DNA from: Sphingomonas lutea
GTDB taxonomy: Bacteria; Pseudomonadota; Alphaproteobacteria; Sphingomonadales; Sphingomonadaceae
Direction of reading: 5' to 3'
Length of the DNA stretch: 64,000 nucleotides
Assembly: GCF_014396785.1 (NCBI RefSeq)
Contig: NZ_CP060718.1
Span: 1,446,501 to 1,510,500, forward strand
Shown piece after piece: positions 28,568-41,185 of the stretch (positions are counted from its first letter, which is position 1; the number at the start of each line of letters is the position of its first letter). Below the pieces are notes generated by a model. It had not been told where the DNA came from and did no database searches. It saw only the letters and a program-made list of their open reading frames with translations. A program made the position numbers and the translations under genes.

Positions 28568-29044
28568 ATGGCGAGTGCCGAAAAAGTCCCGATGCTCGAG
28601 GAGGGGCACCGCAAGCTCAGCGACGAGCTCAAGCGTTTGAAGGCCGAGCGCCCCGAGATCGTCGAGGCGATCGAGGTCGCGCGCGCGCACGGCGACCTCA
28701 GCGAGAATGCCGAATATCACGCCGCCAAGGAGCGCCAGGGCCAGGTCGAGGCGACGATCGCCGACCTCGAGGACAAGCTTAGCCGCGCGATGGTCATCGA
28801 CCCCAAGACGCTGTCGGGCGACAAGGTGGTGTTCGGGGCGACCGTCACCCTGCTCGACGAGGATGAGAAGAAGGTGAAGTACCAGCTGGTCGGGTTGGCC
28901 GAAGCCGACGCCAACCAGGGCCGCATCAGCTACAATTCGCCGCTCGGCCGCGCGCTGATCGGGCGCCAGGTGGGCGAGGATGTCGAAGTGACGACGCCGT
29001 CCGGCGACCGCTACTACCAGATCAAGAAGATCGAGTTCGTCTGA
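28568..29044 (+). CDS. greA: Transcription elongation factor GreA
   Basis: 158 residues from the ATG at 28568, the same length as E. coli GreA. The N-terminal coiled coil holds the catalytic acidic tip ([20 protein letters not shown], with the D and E that stimulate RNA cleavage by backtracked RNA polymerase), and the C-terminal FKBP-like domain contains [19 protein letters not shown]. The placement after carB is usual in this bacterial group. An upstream in-frame start would lie in the hairpin region. Confidence 0.97.
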   Translation: MASAEKVPMLEEGHRKLSDELKRLKAERPEIVEAIEVARAHGDLSENAEYHAAKERQGQVEATIADLEDKLSRAMVIDPKTLSGDKVVFGATVTLLDEDEKKVKYQLVGLAEADANQGRISYNSPLGRALIGRQVGEDVEVTTPSGDRYYQIKKIEFV

Positions 29045-29065
29045 TCGTGAATTCCCAACCGCTGG

Positions 29066-29108
29066 TATCGAGCGAAGTCGAGACACGTCCCTCGACTACG
29101 CTCGGGAC
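29066..29108. repeat. Palindromic repeat pair after greA
   Basis: Two repeat copies back to back in opposite orientation: a diverged one (TCGAGCGAAGTCGAGACA, about 29067-29085) and a full one with CTCGACTACGCTCGGGAC (29087-29108). They fill the gap between greA and the rhomboid gene. Confidence 0.75.
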
Positions 29109-29126
29109 GAACGGAAAGGTGGAGAG

Positions 29127-29756
29127 ATGAACCCTGCGTTCCGAACGGCGACCGTCGCCTTGTCGGTGCTGATCGCGCTGGCCTGGCTGATCGCGTCGGT
29201 CGCGGTTCCGCATGACCGTGCGGCCCTGGCGCTGGGCTTCATCCCGGCGCGCTTGAGCGGCGCGGAAGTGCCGTGGACCGCGCTGCCCGCCGTCCTGACG
29301 CCGCTGAGCGCGACGTTCGTTCACGCCGGGTTGCTGCACATCGGCTTCAACCTGTTGATGCTCATCTTCTGCGGGCTGCAGATCGAGCGCGTGCTGGGCA
29401 AGACGGGGCTGATCGTCCTGTTTGTCGTCGGCGCCTATGCCGCCGCGCTGGCGCAATGGCTGCCCGACCGTATGGGCGTGGTGCCGATGATCGGTGCGAG
29501 CGGCGCTGTGAGCGCGGTGATCGGCGCTTATTCGCTGAGCTTCGGCCGAGCCAAGAGGATCACCGACAACCCGCGCCTCAACCGTTGGATCAACGTCGCC
29601 TGGCTGATGGCGGCCTGGGTCATGCTCCAAATGGCGATGGGTTTTCTCGCGGGCGCGCAGGGGTATTTGCTTGCTACCCCCGCGCACATCGGCGGCTTCC
29701 TGGCCGGGCTGCTGCTCCAGCGCCCGCTGCTGTTGTGGCGCTACCGGTCGGCCTAA
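29127..29756 (+). CDS. Rhomboid family intramembrane serine protease
   Basis: 209 residues with six membrane helices. Rhomboids cleave membrane-embedded substrates. The signature elements are present: HIGFNLLMLIFCG (the H-x-x-x-N motif of helix 2), GASGAVSAVIGAY (catalytic Ser in GxSG, about residue 127), and the final-helix AHIGGFLAG with the catalytic His. AAAGGTGGAGAG precedes the ATG. The stop overlaps the DUF4170 stop by four bases (CTAA). Substrate unknown. Confidence 0.93.
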   Translation: MNPAFRTATVALSVLIALAWLIASVAVPHDRAALALGFIPARLSGAEVPWTALPAVLTPLSATFVHAGLLHIGFNLLMLIFCGLQIERVLGKTGLIVLFVVGAYAAALAQWLPDRMGVVPMIGASGAVSAVIGAYSLSFGRAKRITDNPRLNRWINVAWLMAAWVMLQMAMGFLAGAQGYLLATPAHIGGFLAGLLLQRPLLLWRYRSA

Positions 29757-29986
29757 ACGGCCGGAACGGTGCTCGCATCCCCTTCGGGCTCGAGTAGCCG
29801 ATGGAGGTGGACCACGACATATTTCATTTCAGCATCGTCGACGGTGCGTTGCGCCTTGCCGCGCCACGCATCTTCGGCGGCGGCGTAGCTGTCATAGACG
29901 CCGACGAGGTCGATGCTCGACAGATCGAAATCCAGGCCGCGCGGATCCTTCACGCGGCCGCCGAAAACGAGATGAAGCTTGCTCAT
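29753..29986 (-). CDS. DUF4170 family protein
   Basis: 77 residues. The pattern LHLVFGGRVKDP near the start, VGVYDSYAAAEDAWRGKAQ in the middle and YVVVHLHRLLEP near the end fits the DUF4170 family, small alphaproteobacterial proteins of unknown function. No signal or membrane segment. Convergent with the rhomboid gene. Confidence 0.85.
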   Translation of the reverse strand: MSKLHLVFGGRVKDPRGLDFDLSSIDLVGVYDSYAAAEDAWRGKAQRTVDDAEMKYVVVHLHRLLEPEGDASTVPAV

Positions 29987-30028
29987 GAACGCGCCGCTAG
30001 CAGGCTTTGACGATCATGCGAACCGGGG

Positions 30029-30459
30029 TCAGCGCTTGTCGCGCGCCGCGTCGAGCGCCGATTGAGCCGAGGCCTTGGCGGCGTCGGTCATGCCCTGGAA
30101 CAAAGAGCGGATCGTGTCCTCGCCCTTCTCCCGCGTCAGGCCGAGGTCGTTGAGCTGCTGCGTGCCGGTGTCGCGCGCGGCCTGGTAAGCCGCCTTGGCG
30201 CTGCTTTTCACGCGGCGCGCGGTCGGGCGGACGAGGCGCGTCTCGCTTTCGGTGCGGGGCAGGAGCGCGGCGATCAGTGCGCCCGCGGCAATGCCCCGGC
30301 AAGCGCGATCAGCGGGGCTTGGCCGAGGGTGTCGGCAGCGCGGCGACCGGCGCCGGACACGCTGTCACGCGCGCTGGCGTAGGTGTCGATGGCGCGCTGG
30401 CGGGCGGTTCCGCCGCGGCTCTGCTGTTCGGCGGGGTTGGACGTGCGGTTGTCGGTCAT
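30029..30459 (-). CDS. Fourth gene of a yqjDEK-like operon, frameshifted
   Basis: Frame 1 starts at ATG 30459 (ATGA overlap with the DUF3618 gene) and reads MTDNRTSNPAEQQ to APLIALAG; the frame then breaks at a run of four G on the minus strand (plus-strand C 30294-30297). Adding one G restores IAAGALIAALLPR, a membrane segment, and KSSAKAAYQAARDTGTQQL to DAARDKR. The restored product is 143 residues with a polar N-terminus, one short hydrophobic segment, and a coiled-coil tail. Because other frameshifts of the same type occur in this assembly, a sequencing error is likely. Function unknown. Confidence 0.7.
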
Positions 30460-30824
30460 GGGACGTTCTCCGTATCCTTGGGGGTCTTCGAATTCTTCTT
30501 CGCGGTCGTATTCCTGGCTTTTCTTTCCGCGCGCTTCGAGGAAACGCCGCCGGCGAGCTTTTGGGCCAGGTTGATCAGCGGTTCGCGCGCCAGGAACAAT
30601 GTCAGCGCGGCGACCAGTCCGCCGGCCGCGACGGGCCGAGCGCGGACGGCATCGACCGCTTCCTCGGCAAGGTCGGCGCCCTTGATCTTGGCCCCTTCCC
30701 ACGCGCCCCGGGCGAGCGTCTTGGGACTCAGCCGATCCTGCAGCTCGGTCGCCGTGCCCATCAGGCGGGCGCGGCTGCGCTCGGCCTCGATCCGCGCGGC
30801 GGCGATGGCGGGCGTGTCCTTCAC
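30456..30824 (-). CDS. DUF3618-type protein (YqjK-like position)
   Basis: 122 residues from GTG 30824, which overlaps the stop of the preceding gene (GTGA). The N-terminal segment RIEAERSRARLMGTATELQD followed by a helix pair and a hydrophobic stretch (ARPVAAGGLVAALTLFLA, about residues 62-80) matches DUF3618. The tail is very basic (KRAERKARNTTAKKNSK). It belongs to a four-gene operon with ATGA-type overlaps that resembles E. coli yqjD-yqjE-yqjK, whose products are inner-membrane and in part ribosome-associated. Confidence 0.75.
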   Translation of the reverse strand: MKDTPAIAAARIEAERSRARLMGTATELQDRLSPKTLARGAWEGAKIKGADLAEEAVDAVRARPVAAGGLVAALTLFLAREPLINLAQKLAGGVSSKRAERKARNTTAKKNSKTPKDTENVP

Positions 30825-31164
30825 AGGTCGCGCTTCAGCCGATGCACGGCGTACCAGGCGAGGGCGCCGGCAAGCGCGCTGAAGATGAGGAACGCCACCA
30901 GTCCGGCGAGGATCGGCCCGAACGCCCAATAGAGCGCGGCGAAGACGCCCACCGCCAGCGCGGTGATGGCGGCTTGGACCAGCGCAAACGCCGCGCCGAA
31001 CAGCCCCGCGGGCAAAGCCAGCGCGCGTGCCTTGGCCGCGGCGACGGCCTTGGCGACGCCAAGTTCGGCGCGCGCATAGGCCTTGCCGCCCTCGATCAGG
31101 TCGTGGACGACCTCACCGACCGGGCGCTCGGGCGGTTGCTGCTGCGGGTCAGCCGGCTTGAGCA

Positions 31165-31165
<1 letters not shown>
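30821..31165 (-). CDS. Phage-holin-superfamily / YqjE-like membrane protein
   Basis: 114 residues from ATG 31165, which overlaps the upstream stop (ATGA). A polar N-terminus with VGEVVHDLIEGGKAYARAEL is followed by two membrane helices (about residues 50-72 and 78-100), the layout of the Phage_holin_3_6 / DUF1469 family to which E. coli YqjE belongs. Despite the name these are cellular proteins, not lysis holins. It is the second gene of the operon. Confidence 0.8.
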
Positions 31166-33181
<2,016 letters not shown>

Positions 33182-33264
33182 TCCACATCCTTATCCCCGA
33201 TTTATCAACCGCTTCATCCAAATAGCTCTTGCCTTGACGACTCCTCTGTGATTCTCTCGAATCG

Positions 33265-33576
33265 ATGGGGGGAGCGACGCGTAGCCTTGGTCTTATTCGC
33301 CGGTCGGCGCTGCCGGCGCTGGCGCTGATCGTCGTCGGCACCTTTGCCGGCCATGCGGTCGCGGGGCAGAATGGGTTGCTCGCGTGGGGCGGCTATCATC
33401 GTGCGCTCAAGGAACGCCAGGCTGAGCTTGCCGACCTTGAGGCGCAGCGGGCGCAGATGCGGCACCGCTCGGCACTGCTCGACCCGCGCAAGGCCGATCC
33501 CGACATCGCCGACGAACTGGTGCGCAAGGACCTTGGGCTGGTGCGCCCCGACGAAGTGATCATCCCGCTCGAATAG
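33265..33576 (+). CDS. ftsB: FtsB/DivIC-type septum formation initiator
   Basis: 103 residues. One N-terminal membrane helix (about residues 13-34) and a periplasmic coiled coil (HRALKERQAELADLEAQRAQ) followed by a conserved RKDLGLVRPDEVIIPL end fit FtsB, which links FtsQ and FtsL in the divisome. The position between eno and pdhA is standard in alphaproteobacteria, which supports the call. The start ATG has no obvious ribosome-binding site. A hairpin follows the stop. Confidence 0.9.
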   Translation: MGGATRSLGLIRRSALPALALIVVGTFAGHAVAGQNGLLAWGGYHRALKERQAELADLEAQRAQMRHRSALLDPRKADPDIADELVRKDLGLVRPDEVIIPLE

Positions 33577-33579
33577 GTG

Positions 33580-33598
33580 CCAAGCGGTTGCCGCTTGG
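33580..33598 (+). terminator. Hairpin after ftsB
   Basis: A perfect 8-bp stem (CCAAGCGG, then TTG loop, then CCGCTTGG) three bases after the ftsB stop. It is followed by GCAGCTTTCTTAT, only weakly T-rich, so it may end the eno-ftsB transcript before pdhA. Confidence 0.5.
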
Positions 33599-33654
33599 CC
33601 GCAGCTTTCTTATAGGGGCGGCCCGCTTCTGAAAGCTCTTCGAAAGGCTTGCCC

Positions 33655-34700
33655 TTGGCGCGTTCCGCGAAGAAATCCGCCGTTGCTTCGACCCCGTCCA
33701 CCAACGCGCGGCCGCCCGAGCCCAAGCGCTACGAGGCGACCAAGGACGAACTGCTCCAATTCTATCGCGAAATGCTGCTCATCCGCCGCTTCGAGGAGCG
33801 CGCGGGACAGCTGTACGGGCTGGGGCTGATCGGCGGCTTCTGTCACCTCTACATCGGCCAGGAAGCGGTCGGCGTCGGCCTGCAGAGCGCGATGACGGTC
33901 GGCAAGGACAGCGTCATCACCGGCTATCGCGACCACGGCCACATGCTCGCCTACGGCATCGACCCCAAGGTCATCATGGCCGAGCTGACGGGGCGCGCCG
34001 CGGGCATTTCGAAGGGCAAGGGCGGGTCGATGCACATGTTCAGCGTCGAGCATGGCTTTTACGGCGGCCACGGCATTGTCGGCGCGCAGGCGGCCCTCGG
34101 TGCGGGCCTCGCCTTCAAGCATAGATATGCCGAAGATGGCGGGGTGTGCCTGACCTACATGGGCGACGGCGCCGTCAACCAGGGCCAGGTGTTCGAAAGC
34201 TTCAACATGGCGAAGCTGTGGGACCTGCCGGTCATCTTCGCGATCGAGAATAACCAATATGCGATGGGCACGAGCCTGAAGCGCGCGCACAGCGAGCCCG
34301 ACTTGTTTCGGAAGGGCGAGAGCTTCCGCATCCCGGGCCTCCGCGTCGACGGGCAGGACGTGCTCGCCGTGCGCGGCGCGGCCGAGGTTGCGCTGGAGTG
34401 GACGCGCAGCGGCAACGGACCGATCGTCCTCGAGCTGATGACCTATCGCTATCGCGGCCATTCGATGTCCGACCCTGCCAAGTACCGCACGCGCGAGGAA
34501 GTGCAGGATTATCGCGAGCACAAGGACCCGATCGACCATGCCTCGCGCGACCTCCAGGCGATGGGCGTCAAGGAAGACGAGCTGAAAGCGATCGACAAGG
34601 AAATCAAGGACATCGTCGTGGCTGCTGCTAAGTTTGCTGAAGAGGCGCCGGAGCCCGAGGCGGCTGAGCTCGCAACCGACGTGCTGGTGGAGAGCTACTG

Positions 34701-34701
<1 letters not shown>
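33655..34701 (+). CDS. pdhA: Pyruvate dehydrogenase E1 component, alpha subunit
   Basis: E1 alpha of the pyruvate dehydrogenase complex (heterotetrameric type). I prefer TTG 33655, seven bases after AAAGG, over TTG 33649, which would sit directly on that site; the product is 348 residues. The thiamine diphosphate motif is clear ([10 protein letters not shown] to AIENN), with [12 protein letters not shown] and [12 protein letters not shown] near the N-terminus and the phosphorylation-loop-like [12 protein letters not shown]. The stop TGA shares one base with the pdhB start. Confidence 0.95.
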
Positions 34702-36167
<1,466 letters not shown>

Positions 36168-36168
36168 C

Positions 36169-36840
36169 GTGGGCCTCAGCCCCGACAAAAGGCTGGCCTT
36201 CGCCTATGTGCCCGCGCGTCACCGCGGCCCGATCGAGGCCGTGTTCGCGATCGACGGCGCAATGGGCGACGTGCTTCGCTCGACGTCCGATCCAATGCTC
36301 GGCCGGATTCGGCTCGCCTGGTGGCGCGAGCGGCTCGAGGACCTCGATCAGGGCAAAGCCACGCCAGGTGAGCCGCGGCTCGAGGCTGTCGCGCACGCGC
36401 TGATACCTCGCGGCGTTCGCGGGCACGACCTGGCGGCGCTCGAGGATGGCTGGCTGCGGTTGCTCGATGACTTTCCGTGGGACGCGGGCACTGCCGAGGC
36501 GATCTGGTTTCGCGGGCGGCTGCTATTCGCGCTCGGCGCGCAAATGCTCGGCCGCACAAACGACGAAATCGAAGGCGCGGGCGGGTTGTGGGCACTGGTC
36601 GATGCGGCGCGCCATTGCAGCGACGCGCCGTCGCGCGACATGCTTGTGAGCCAAGCGCGGACATTTGCGCGGGGGCTGGGCGGCGTGCGCTTTCCCGTTG
36701 CCCTGCGTCCGCTGTCGATGCTGGCAGCGCTGGCCGCGCGCGATTGTCGCGCGCCGGGGCATTTCGAGCGCGAAGGGACGGCACGGCGCGCCGCGGCGCT
36801 GCTGCGTCATCGCGTGACGGGGCGAATTCCGCGCGCTTGA
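36169..36840 (+). CDS. Squalene/phytoene synthase-like protein (NDUFAF6-like)
   Basis: 223 residues starting at GTG 36169, one base after the pdhB stop. RIRLAWWRERLEDL near residue 45 and the helical pattern fit the squalene/phytoene synthase fold, but the two DxxxD magnesium motifs are not intact (ALVDAARH only). Such degenerate members include the eukaryotic complex I assembly factor NDUFAF6, so a non-catalytic or assembly role is likelier than carotenoid synthesis. Close coupling with pdhB suggests co-expression with energy metabolism. Confidence 0.7.
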   Translation: MGLSPDKRLAFAYVPARHRGPIEAVFAIDGAMGDVLRSTSDPMLGRIRLAWWRERLEDLDQGKATPGEPRLEAVAHALIPRGVRGHDLAALEDGWLRLLDDFPWDAGTAEAIWFRGRLLFALGAQMLGRTNDEIEGAGGLWALVDAARHCSDAPSRDMLVSQARTFARGLGGVRFPVALRPLSMLAALAARDCRAPGHFEREGTARRAAALLRHRVTGRIPRA

Positions 36841-36841
36841 A

Positions 36842-37765
36842 CTAGTTGGCGGCGGTTTCCTTGATCATCTGCCCGACCAATGTGCGCTGCTGCTGATCGG
36901 CCTTGCGGTCGAGCGTGATCTTGTACAGCCCCTTGAGGAACGCCTCGTCCCTACCGCTCAGCGCCTTGGGCGCCGCTGCCGGCTTGAACAGCGACAGGAT
37001 CGAACCGTCCGGGGCCGCGCCGTTGCGAATCTCGGCAAGTCCGACCAGCGCGGCATAATCGATGATCGAGGCGAGCGATGCGCCGCTTGCGCGTTCGACA
37101 TCGACCACGACCGTCGCCGAAGTGATCCCGCGCACCGTCAACGTGCTCACCAGGCTGCTGTTATATTGCGCGATCACGCTGGTGCGGTCGTTGATCGGAG
37201 GGTCGGCGCGATTGCCGCTGGCATCGGCGAAGGCGGCGCCGGGCGGGCTGAGCGGAACCGAGCCCGCGCCGTCGCTCGACTGGGTGCTGATGTTGTACCA
37301 CCAGCGCACCGGCTGATCGCCGTTCTTGATGCGGTCCGCCTCGCTTGCGGACACGCGCGCGACGGGTGACAAATCCATCTTCGAGATCTTCCGCGCGACG
37401 GCCTTTCCGTCATCGGTGAAGGCGATGATGAGGTTGCCCCGGCAGCCTTCGCGGGCAAGCGGCACGCTGGCTCCCGTTGCAATATCGCGGATGCGCCGTT
37501 CAACCAATTTGGCGTGTTCGGGCCGGATGCCGATCACGTGGGGGCAGACGCCGCCGATCCACCGTGCCGCCTGCGTATGGCCGTTGGCGACGCCCAATTG
37601 GCGGATATAGGCCTGTGCCTGCCGCTCGGCCTGCTTGCGCGTTTCGCCGGTGACGACGATTTCGCCGTCGGGCACCTGGGTCAATGTCGCGGCGGCGGCG
37701 GTGGGCAAGAAGAACGCCGCGGTCGCGGCGAGGACGATGACGTTTCTCACATGCAGCCCTTTCAT
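36842..37765 (-). CDS. Secreted hypothetical protein, paralogue of the next gene
   Basis: 307 residues with a signal peptide ending near PTAAAA (residue 26). The mature N-terminus carries EIVVTGETRKQAERQAQ, and the rest contains GGVCPHVIGI, NLIIAFTDDGKAV, a WWYN segment and SIIDYAALVGLAEIRNGA. About one third of positions match the neighbour at 37765, with the same order of motifs and two conserved cysteines. The start overlaps the neighbour's stop by one base (TAATG), so both are made from one message. Function unknown. Confidence 0.65.
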   Translation of the reverse strand: MKGLHVRNVIVLAATAAFFLPTAAAATLTQVPDGEIVVTGETRKQAERQAQAYIRQLGVANGHTQAARWIGGVCPHVIGIRPEHAKLVERRIRDIATGASVPLAREGCRGNLIIAFTDDGKAVARKISKMDLSPVARVSASEADRIKNGDQPVRWWYNISTQSSDGAGSVPLSPPGAAFADASGNRADPPINDRTSVIAQYNSSLVSTLTVRGITSATVVVDVERASGASLASIIDYAALVGLAEIRNGAAPDGSILSLFKPAAAPKALSGRDEAFLKGLYKITLDRKADQQQRTLVGQMIKETAAN

Positions 37766-38691
37766 TACTGCGCCCGGCGGGCCTCGGCTTCGAGATCGGT
37801 CTTGAGGATGCGGTTGACGAGCGTGCGCCGCTGCTGCTCGGCGCGGCGGTCGAGGTGAATTCGGTAGAGCCCGGTAAGCATCGCGACGTCGCGCTTGCTA
37901 AGCTCGCTGACCGGCGCCTGCGGATCGAACATCGACAGGATCGACCGCTGCGGCGATGCACCGAATTTGATTTCGGCAAGGCCGACGAGCGCGGCATAAT
38001 CGGTAATCGCGCGCAGGCTGTTGCCCTTGGCGCGCAGGACATCGACGATCACCGTCGCATGCTTGATCGTGCGCACCGATTGCGACGCGATGTGGCTGGA
38101 CCCTTTGACGTTGAGAAGACCGTCGTCCCCGTAGCGGATGGCTGGGCCTTCGGGCTGGCCGCTGACGGCCGTTAGCAAGGCGGGATTGACGACGTCGGAC
38201 GATCCCATGCCTTCGCGCGAGCGTACGTCGGTCTGATAGAACCAGCGGATCGGCGCCGCGCCCGTCCGGATCTCCTGCGCGACCGAGGCCGGCATGCCGC
38301 GAAGCAGCGCGCTGCCTTTCTGGGTCATCCGGGCAACGACCGCTTCGGGCCCATCGGTGAAGACGACGAGGAGGTTGGCGGCGCAATCCTCGCGGCCCAG
38401 CGGCGCGCCGACCTGGCGAACGAGTTCGCGGATCTGCCGGCGGACGATCACTTCCTTGTCGGGTGCAAGGCCAATTGCCTTGGGGCAGATCGGGTCGACC
38501 CAGCGCGCCGTCGGCCGCTCCCCCGCCGCAATGCCCACTTCGTTGACGTAGATTTGCGCCTGCTTCTGCGCTTCCTTCATGGTTTCGCCGACAACCACGA
38601 TTTCGTCTTCGCGATTGGGTTGCGTGACGGTCGCCGCGACGGCGGCGCAGCTCCACCATGCAAGCGGCGCGGCCAGAAGATACAATCGCAT
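37765..38691 (-). CDS. Secreted hypothetical protein, paralogue of the previous gene
   Basis: 308 residues from ATG 38691, with AGGAGG five bases upstream; a longer in-frame extension has no such site. The signal peptide ends near SCAAVAA (residue 20). The mature part starts with DEIVVVGETMKEAQKQAQ and follows its paralogue throughout: PICPKAIGLAP, NLLVVFTDGPEAV, IRWFYQTDV, AITDYAALVGLAEIKFGA, and a final helix rich in R and Q. It is the first gene of a two-gene operon. Function unknown. Confidence 0.65.
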   Translation of the reverse strand: MRLYLLAAPLAWWSCAAVAATVTQPNREDEIVVVGETMKEAQKQAQIYVNEVGIAAGERPTARWVDPICPKAIGLAPDKEVIVRRQIRELVRQVGAPLGREDCAANLLVVFTDGPEAVVARMTQKGSALLRGMPASVAQEIRTGAAPIRWFYQTDVRSREGMGSSDVVNPALLTAVSGQPEGPAIRYGDDGLLNVKGSSHIASQSVRTIKHATVIVDVLRAKGNSLRAITDYAALVGLAEIKFGASPQRSILSMFDPQAPVSELSKRDVAMLTGLYRIHLDRRAEQQRRTLVNRILKTDLEAEARRAQ

Positions 38692-38892
38692 GACGCCTCC
38701 TACGCGGGGAGAGCCGGTGGCGCGTGCGTCCAGCATTCCCCTGATCGTCCAAGACAAGGCCGCCGGCACTTCCCGTAACGAACGTTCGCGGACCCGCGCA
38801 CAACGTCGCCTATCGCGCCCCGCGTTGACAAGCGGCATCCGACCGAAGAGCATTGCCCGCGCCGAATCTCCCATTCCTTGGGGGTTTCCCGA

Positions 38893-39330
38893 ATGTTGCG
38901 TTTTCTTGCCGGGGCCGCGTCCTGCTTCCTGATGATGACCGGCGCCTTCCTGATCTGGCAGTCCCATGCGCAGGAGGCGCCGAGCCTGCCGCAGGCGCCA
39001 CCGGTCACCGACGTTCCGTCGATGTCGACCGCACCTGCCCCACTGCAAGCGCCCGAGGCCACGCCGAAAAGCCGTGAGGAGCGACGCTTCTCGCGCGCCG
39101 ACAAGGACAAGAACGGCCGGATCGAACGCGAGGAGCAGATGGCGCCGCGCCGCAAGGCTTTCGCCAAGCTCGACAAGAACGGCAACGGCACCTTGTCGTT
39201 CGACGAATGGGCGGTGAAGAGCATCGACAAATTCGCCGGCGCCGACCGCGACCGATCCGGCTGGCTGACACCGGCGGAGTTCGCGACCACGGCGCCTAAG
39301 CCGCCCAAGAAGAAACGGTGCGCGTGTTGA
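38893..39330 (+). CDS. Secreted EF-hand protein
   Basis: 145 residues from ATG 38893; TTG 38878 is less likely. A signal peptide or anchor spans about residues 1-27 and a proline-rich spacer follows. Three EF-hand-type loops are visible: DKDKNGRIEREE, DKNGNGTLSFDE and DRDRSGWLTPAE, each with acidic residues at positions 1, 3, 5 and 12 of the calcium loop. The end is PKPPKKKRCAC, with two cysteines. Calcium binding outside the cytoplasm is likely; the partner is unknown. Confidence 0.85.
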   Translation: MLRFLAGAASCFLMMTGAFLIWQSHAQEAPSLPQAPPVTDVPSMSTAPAPLQAPEATPKSREERRFSRADKDKNGRIEREEQMAPRRKAFAKLDKNGNGTLSFDEWAVKSIDKFAGADRDRSGWLTPAEFATTAPKPPKKKRCAC

Positions 39331-39376
39331 GGCGGCTTCGTTTGCTTCCGTCCCAATGCGTGATAACAGGGGCGAA

Positions 39377-39793
39377 ATGAGCCTGAAATCACTGACTTAC
39401 ACCAGCCTGGCAAGGCTCGACTTGGATGCCGACGATCTCGAGAACATCCATCGCAGCGCGCGCGATTCGAATGTCATCGAGGGCATCACGGGCTTGTTGA
39501 TCTTCAATGGCACGCACTTCCTCCAGATCGTCGAGGGCGCCCCACACGCGATCGACGACTTGGTCGAGCGCTTGCGCCGCGACCCGCGGCATAGCGCGAT
39601 CGAGATCAGGGAAGAGCGCGAGATCGAGGAGCGCTGCTTCCCCGATTGGTCGATGGAGCTGGTGCGGGTCAGCGGAAGCTATCTGGAGGCGAAGGAGACG
39701 ATCTCCGACCGCTTGCCGGAGGCCATTGCCCAACCGGTGCGCGAGCGGTTGATCCGGATGACCGAGGCGATTTCCGGGACCGTCAGCCTCTAG
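39377..39793 (+). CDS. BLUF-domain blue-light photoreceptor
   Basis: 138 residues, essentially one BLUF domain (residues 4-95) plus a short helical C-terminus. The key residues can be placed: Tyr8 (LTYTS), Asn32 ([14 protein letters not shown]), Gln50 (HFLQIVEG), and Trp91/Met93 (FPDWSM), the set that responds to flavin excitation. There is no attached output domain, so it must act through a partner protein. No cyclase, diguanylate or regulator gene is adjacent. AGGGGCG precedes the ATG at 39377, and its stop overlaps that of trmFO by CTAG. Confidence 0.92.
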   Translation: MSLKSLTYTSLARLDLDADDLENIHRSARDSNVIEGITGLLIFNGTHFLQIVEGAPHAIDDLVERLRRDPRHSAIEIREEREIEERCFPDWSMELVRVSGSYLEAKETISDRLPEAIAQPVRERLIRMTEAISGTVSL

Positions 39794-41145
39794 GCCGGCT
39801 CGGCGACCTTCGACCCTTCTTTCCATGCCGCAAAGGCTGCCCTAGCGCGGCTCGTGTACATCTTCTTACGGTCGCCTTTCTTGGCACGGGGCCCTTCCAG
39901 CGGGGGCATGAGGCCAAAATTGACGTTCATCGGCTGGAAGGTCTCGGCGTCGGCGCCGCCGGTGATGTGCCCGAGGAGGGCGCCCATCGCAGTCTCGACC
40001 GGCGGCGGGGCAAGCGTCTCGCCGCGGAGCTCGGCGGCGGCGAAGCGGGCGGCGAGGATGCCGACTGCAGCGCTTTCGACATAGCCTTCGCAACCCGTGA
40101 TCTGCCCGGCGAAGCGGATGTTCGGTTTCGACTTCAATCGCAGTTGCGCATCGAGCAGGCGGGGCGAGTTGATGAAGCTGTTGCGATGGATGCCGCCTAA
40201 TCGCGCGAACTCGGCGTTTTCGAGGCCCGGGATGGTACGGAAGATGCGCACCTGCTCGCCATGCTTCAGCTTGGTCTGGAAGCCGACCATGTTCCACAAG
40301 GTGCCGAGCGCATTGTCCTGGCGAAGTTGGACGCAAGCGTAGGGCCAGCGACCGTTCGGATGATCTGGGGTCGCGGTGTGCGGATTGTCGAGGCCGACGC
40401 CCTTCATCGGGCCGAATCGCAAGGTCTCGACCCCGCGCTCGGCCATGACCTCGATCGGCATGCAGCCTTCGAAGTAGGGCGTGTCCTTTTCCCACTCCTT
40501 GAATTCGGTTTTCTCACCCGCGTTAAGCGCGGCGACGAACGCCTGATATTGTTCGCGGTCGAGTGGGCAATTGACGTAATCCTTGCCGCCCTTGTCCCAG
40601 CGCGCGGCCATCCACGCGACGTCCATGTCGATGCTGTCCTTGTGGACGATCGGCGCGATGGCGTCGAAGAAGGCGAGGGCGTCCTGGCCCGTTTCCGCTG
40701 CAATCGCCGCGGCGAGGCCCGAGCCGGTGAGCGGGCCGGTGGCGATGATCGTCGGATGGACGGGGAGCGCGTCGATACGCTCTCGGACGACAGTGATGTT
40801 GGGATGGCTTTCGACCGCCTGCGTGACTTCCGCGGCGAAGGCGTCGCGGTCGACCGCGAGCGCCGAGCCGGCGGGAACGCGATGCTTGTCCGCCGCGCGC
40901 ATGATGAGCGAGCCCATGTCGCGCATTTCGCGATGCAGGAGGCCAACCGCATTTTTCTCGGCATCGTCAGAGCGGAAGCTGTTCGAGCAGACCATTTCGG
41001 CGAGGCGGTCGGTGTCGTGCGCGGGGGTCGTATCGCCGCCGCCGCGCATCTCGCTGAGGCGCACGTGGAGGCCCGCTTCCGCCAGCTGCCAGGCGGCTTC
41101 GCTTCCCGCGAGGCCGCCGCCGATGATGTGAACCTGCTGCGTCAT
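39790..41145 (-). CDS. trmFO: Folate-dependent tRNA (uracil-54) methyltransferase TrmFO
   Basis: 451 residues. TrmFO methylates U54 of the T loop using methylenetetrahydrofolate and FAD. The N-terminal FAD-binding [17 protein letters not shown], the following [24 protein letters not shown] in the middle, [12 protein letters not shown], and C-terminal [13 protein letters not shown] all match the family, and the length is typical. It ends against the BLUF gene and is divergent from the VOC gene 40 bases away. Confidence 0.97.
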   Translation of the reverse strand: MTQQVHIIGGGLAGSEAAWQLAEAGLHVRLSEMRGGGDTTPAHDTDRLAEMVCSNSFRSDDAEKNAVGLLHREMRDMGSLIMRAADKHRVPAGSALAVDRDAFAAEVTQAVESHPNITVVRERIDALPVHPTIIATGPLTGSGLAAAIAAETGQDALAFFDAIAPIVHKDSIDMDVAWMAARWDKGGKDYVNCPLDREQYQAFVAALNAGEKTEFKEWEKDTPYFEGCMPIEVMAERGVETLRFGPMKGVGLDNPHTATPDHPNGRWPYACVQLRQDNALGTLWNMVGFQTKLKHGEQVRIFRTIPGLENAEFARLGGIHRNSFINSPRLLDAQLRLKSKPNIRFAGQITGCEGYVESAAVGILAARFAAAELRGETLAPPPVETAMGALLGHITGGADAETFQPMNVNFGLMPPLEGPRAKKGDRKKMYTSRARAAFAAWKEGSKVAEPA

Positions 41146-41185
41146 GTGCGCGTTCTCCTAGTCCCGCTGAAGAGGAGCGCAAAGC

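Noticed and set aside
24986..29086. Long minus-strand open frames opposite carB and greA
   Set aside because: Antisense to carB with no ribosome-binding sites or recognisable domains; a codon-bias shadow.
36169..36840. A carotenoid phytoene synthase
   Set aside because: The two DxxxD magnesium motifs needed for prenyl diphosphate condensation are missing and no carotenoid genes are nearby.
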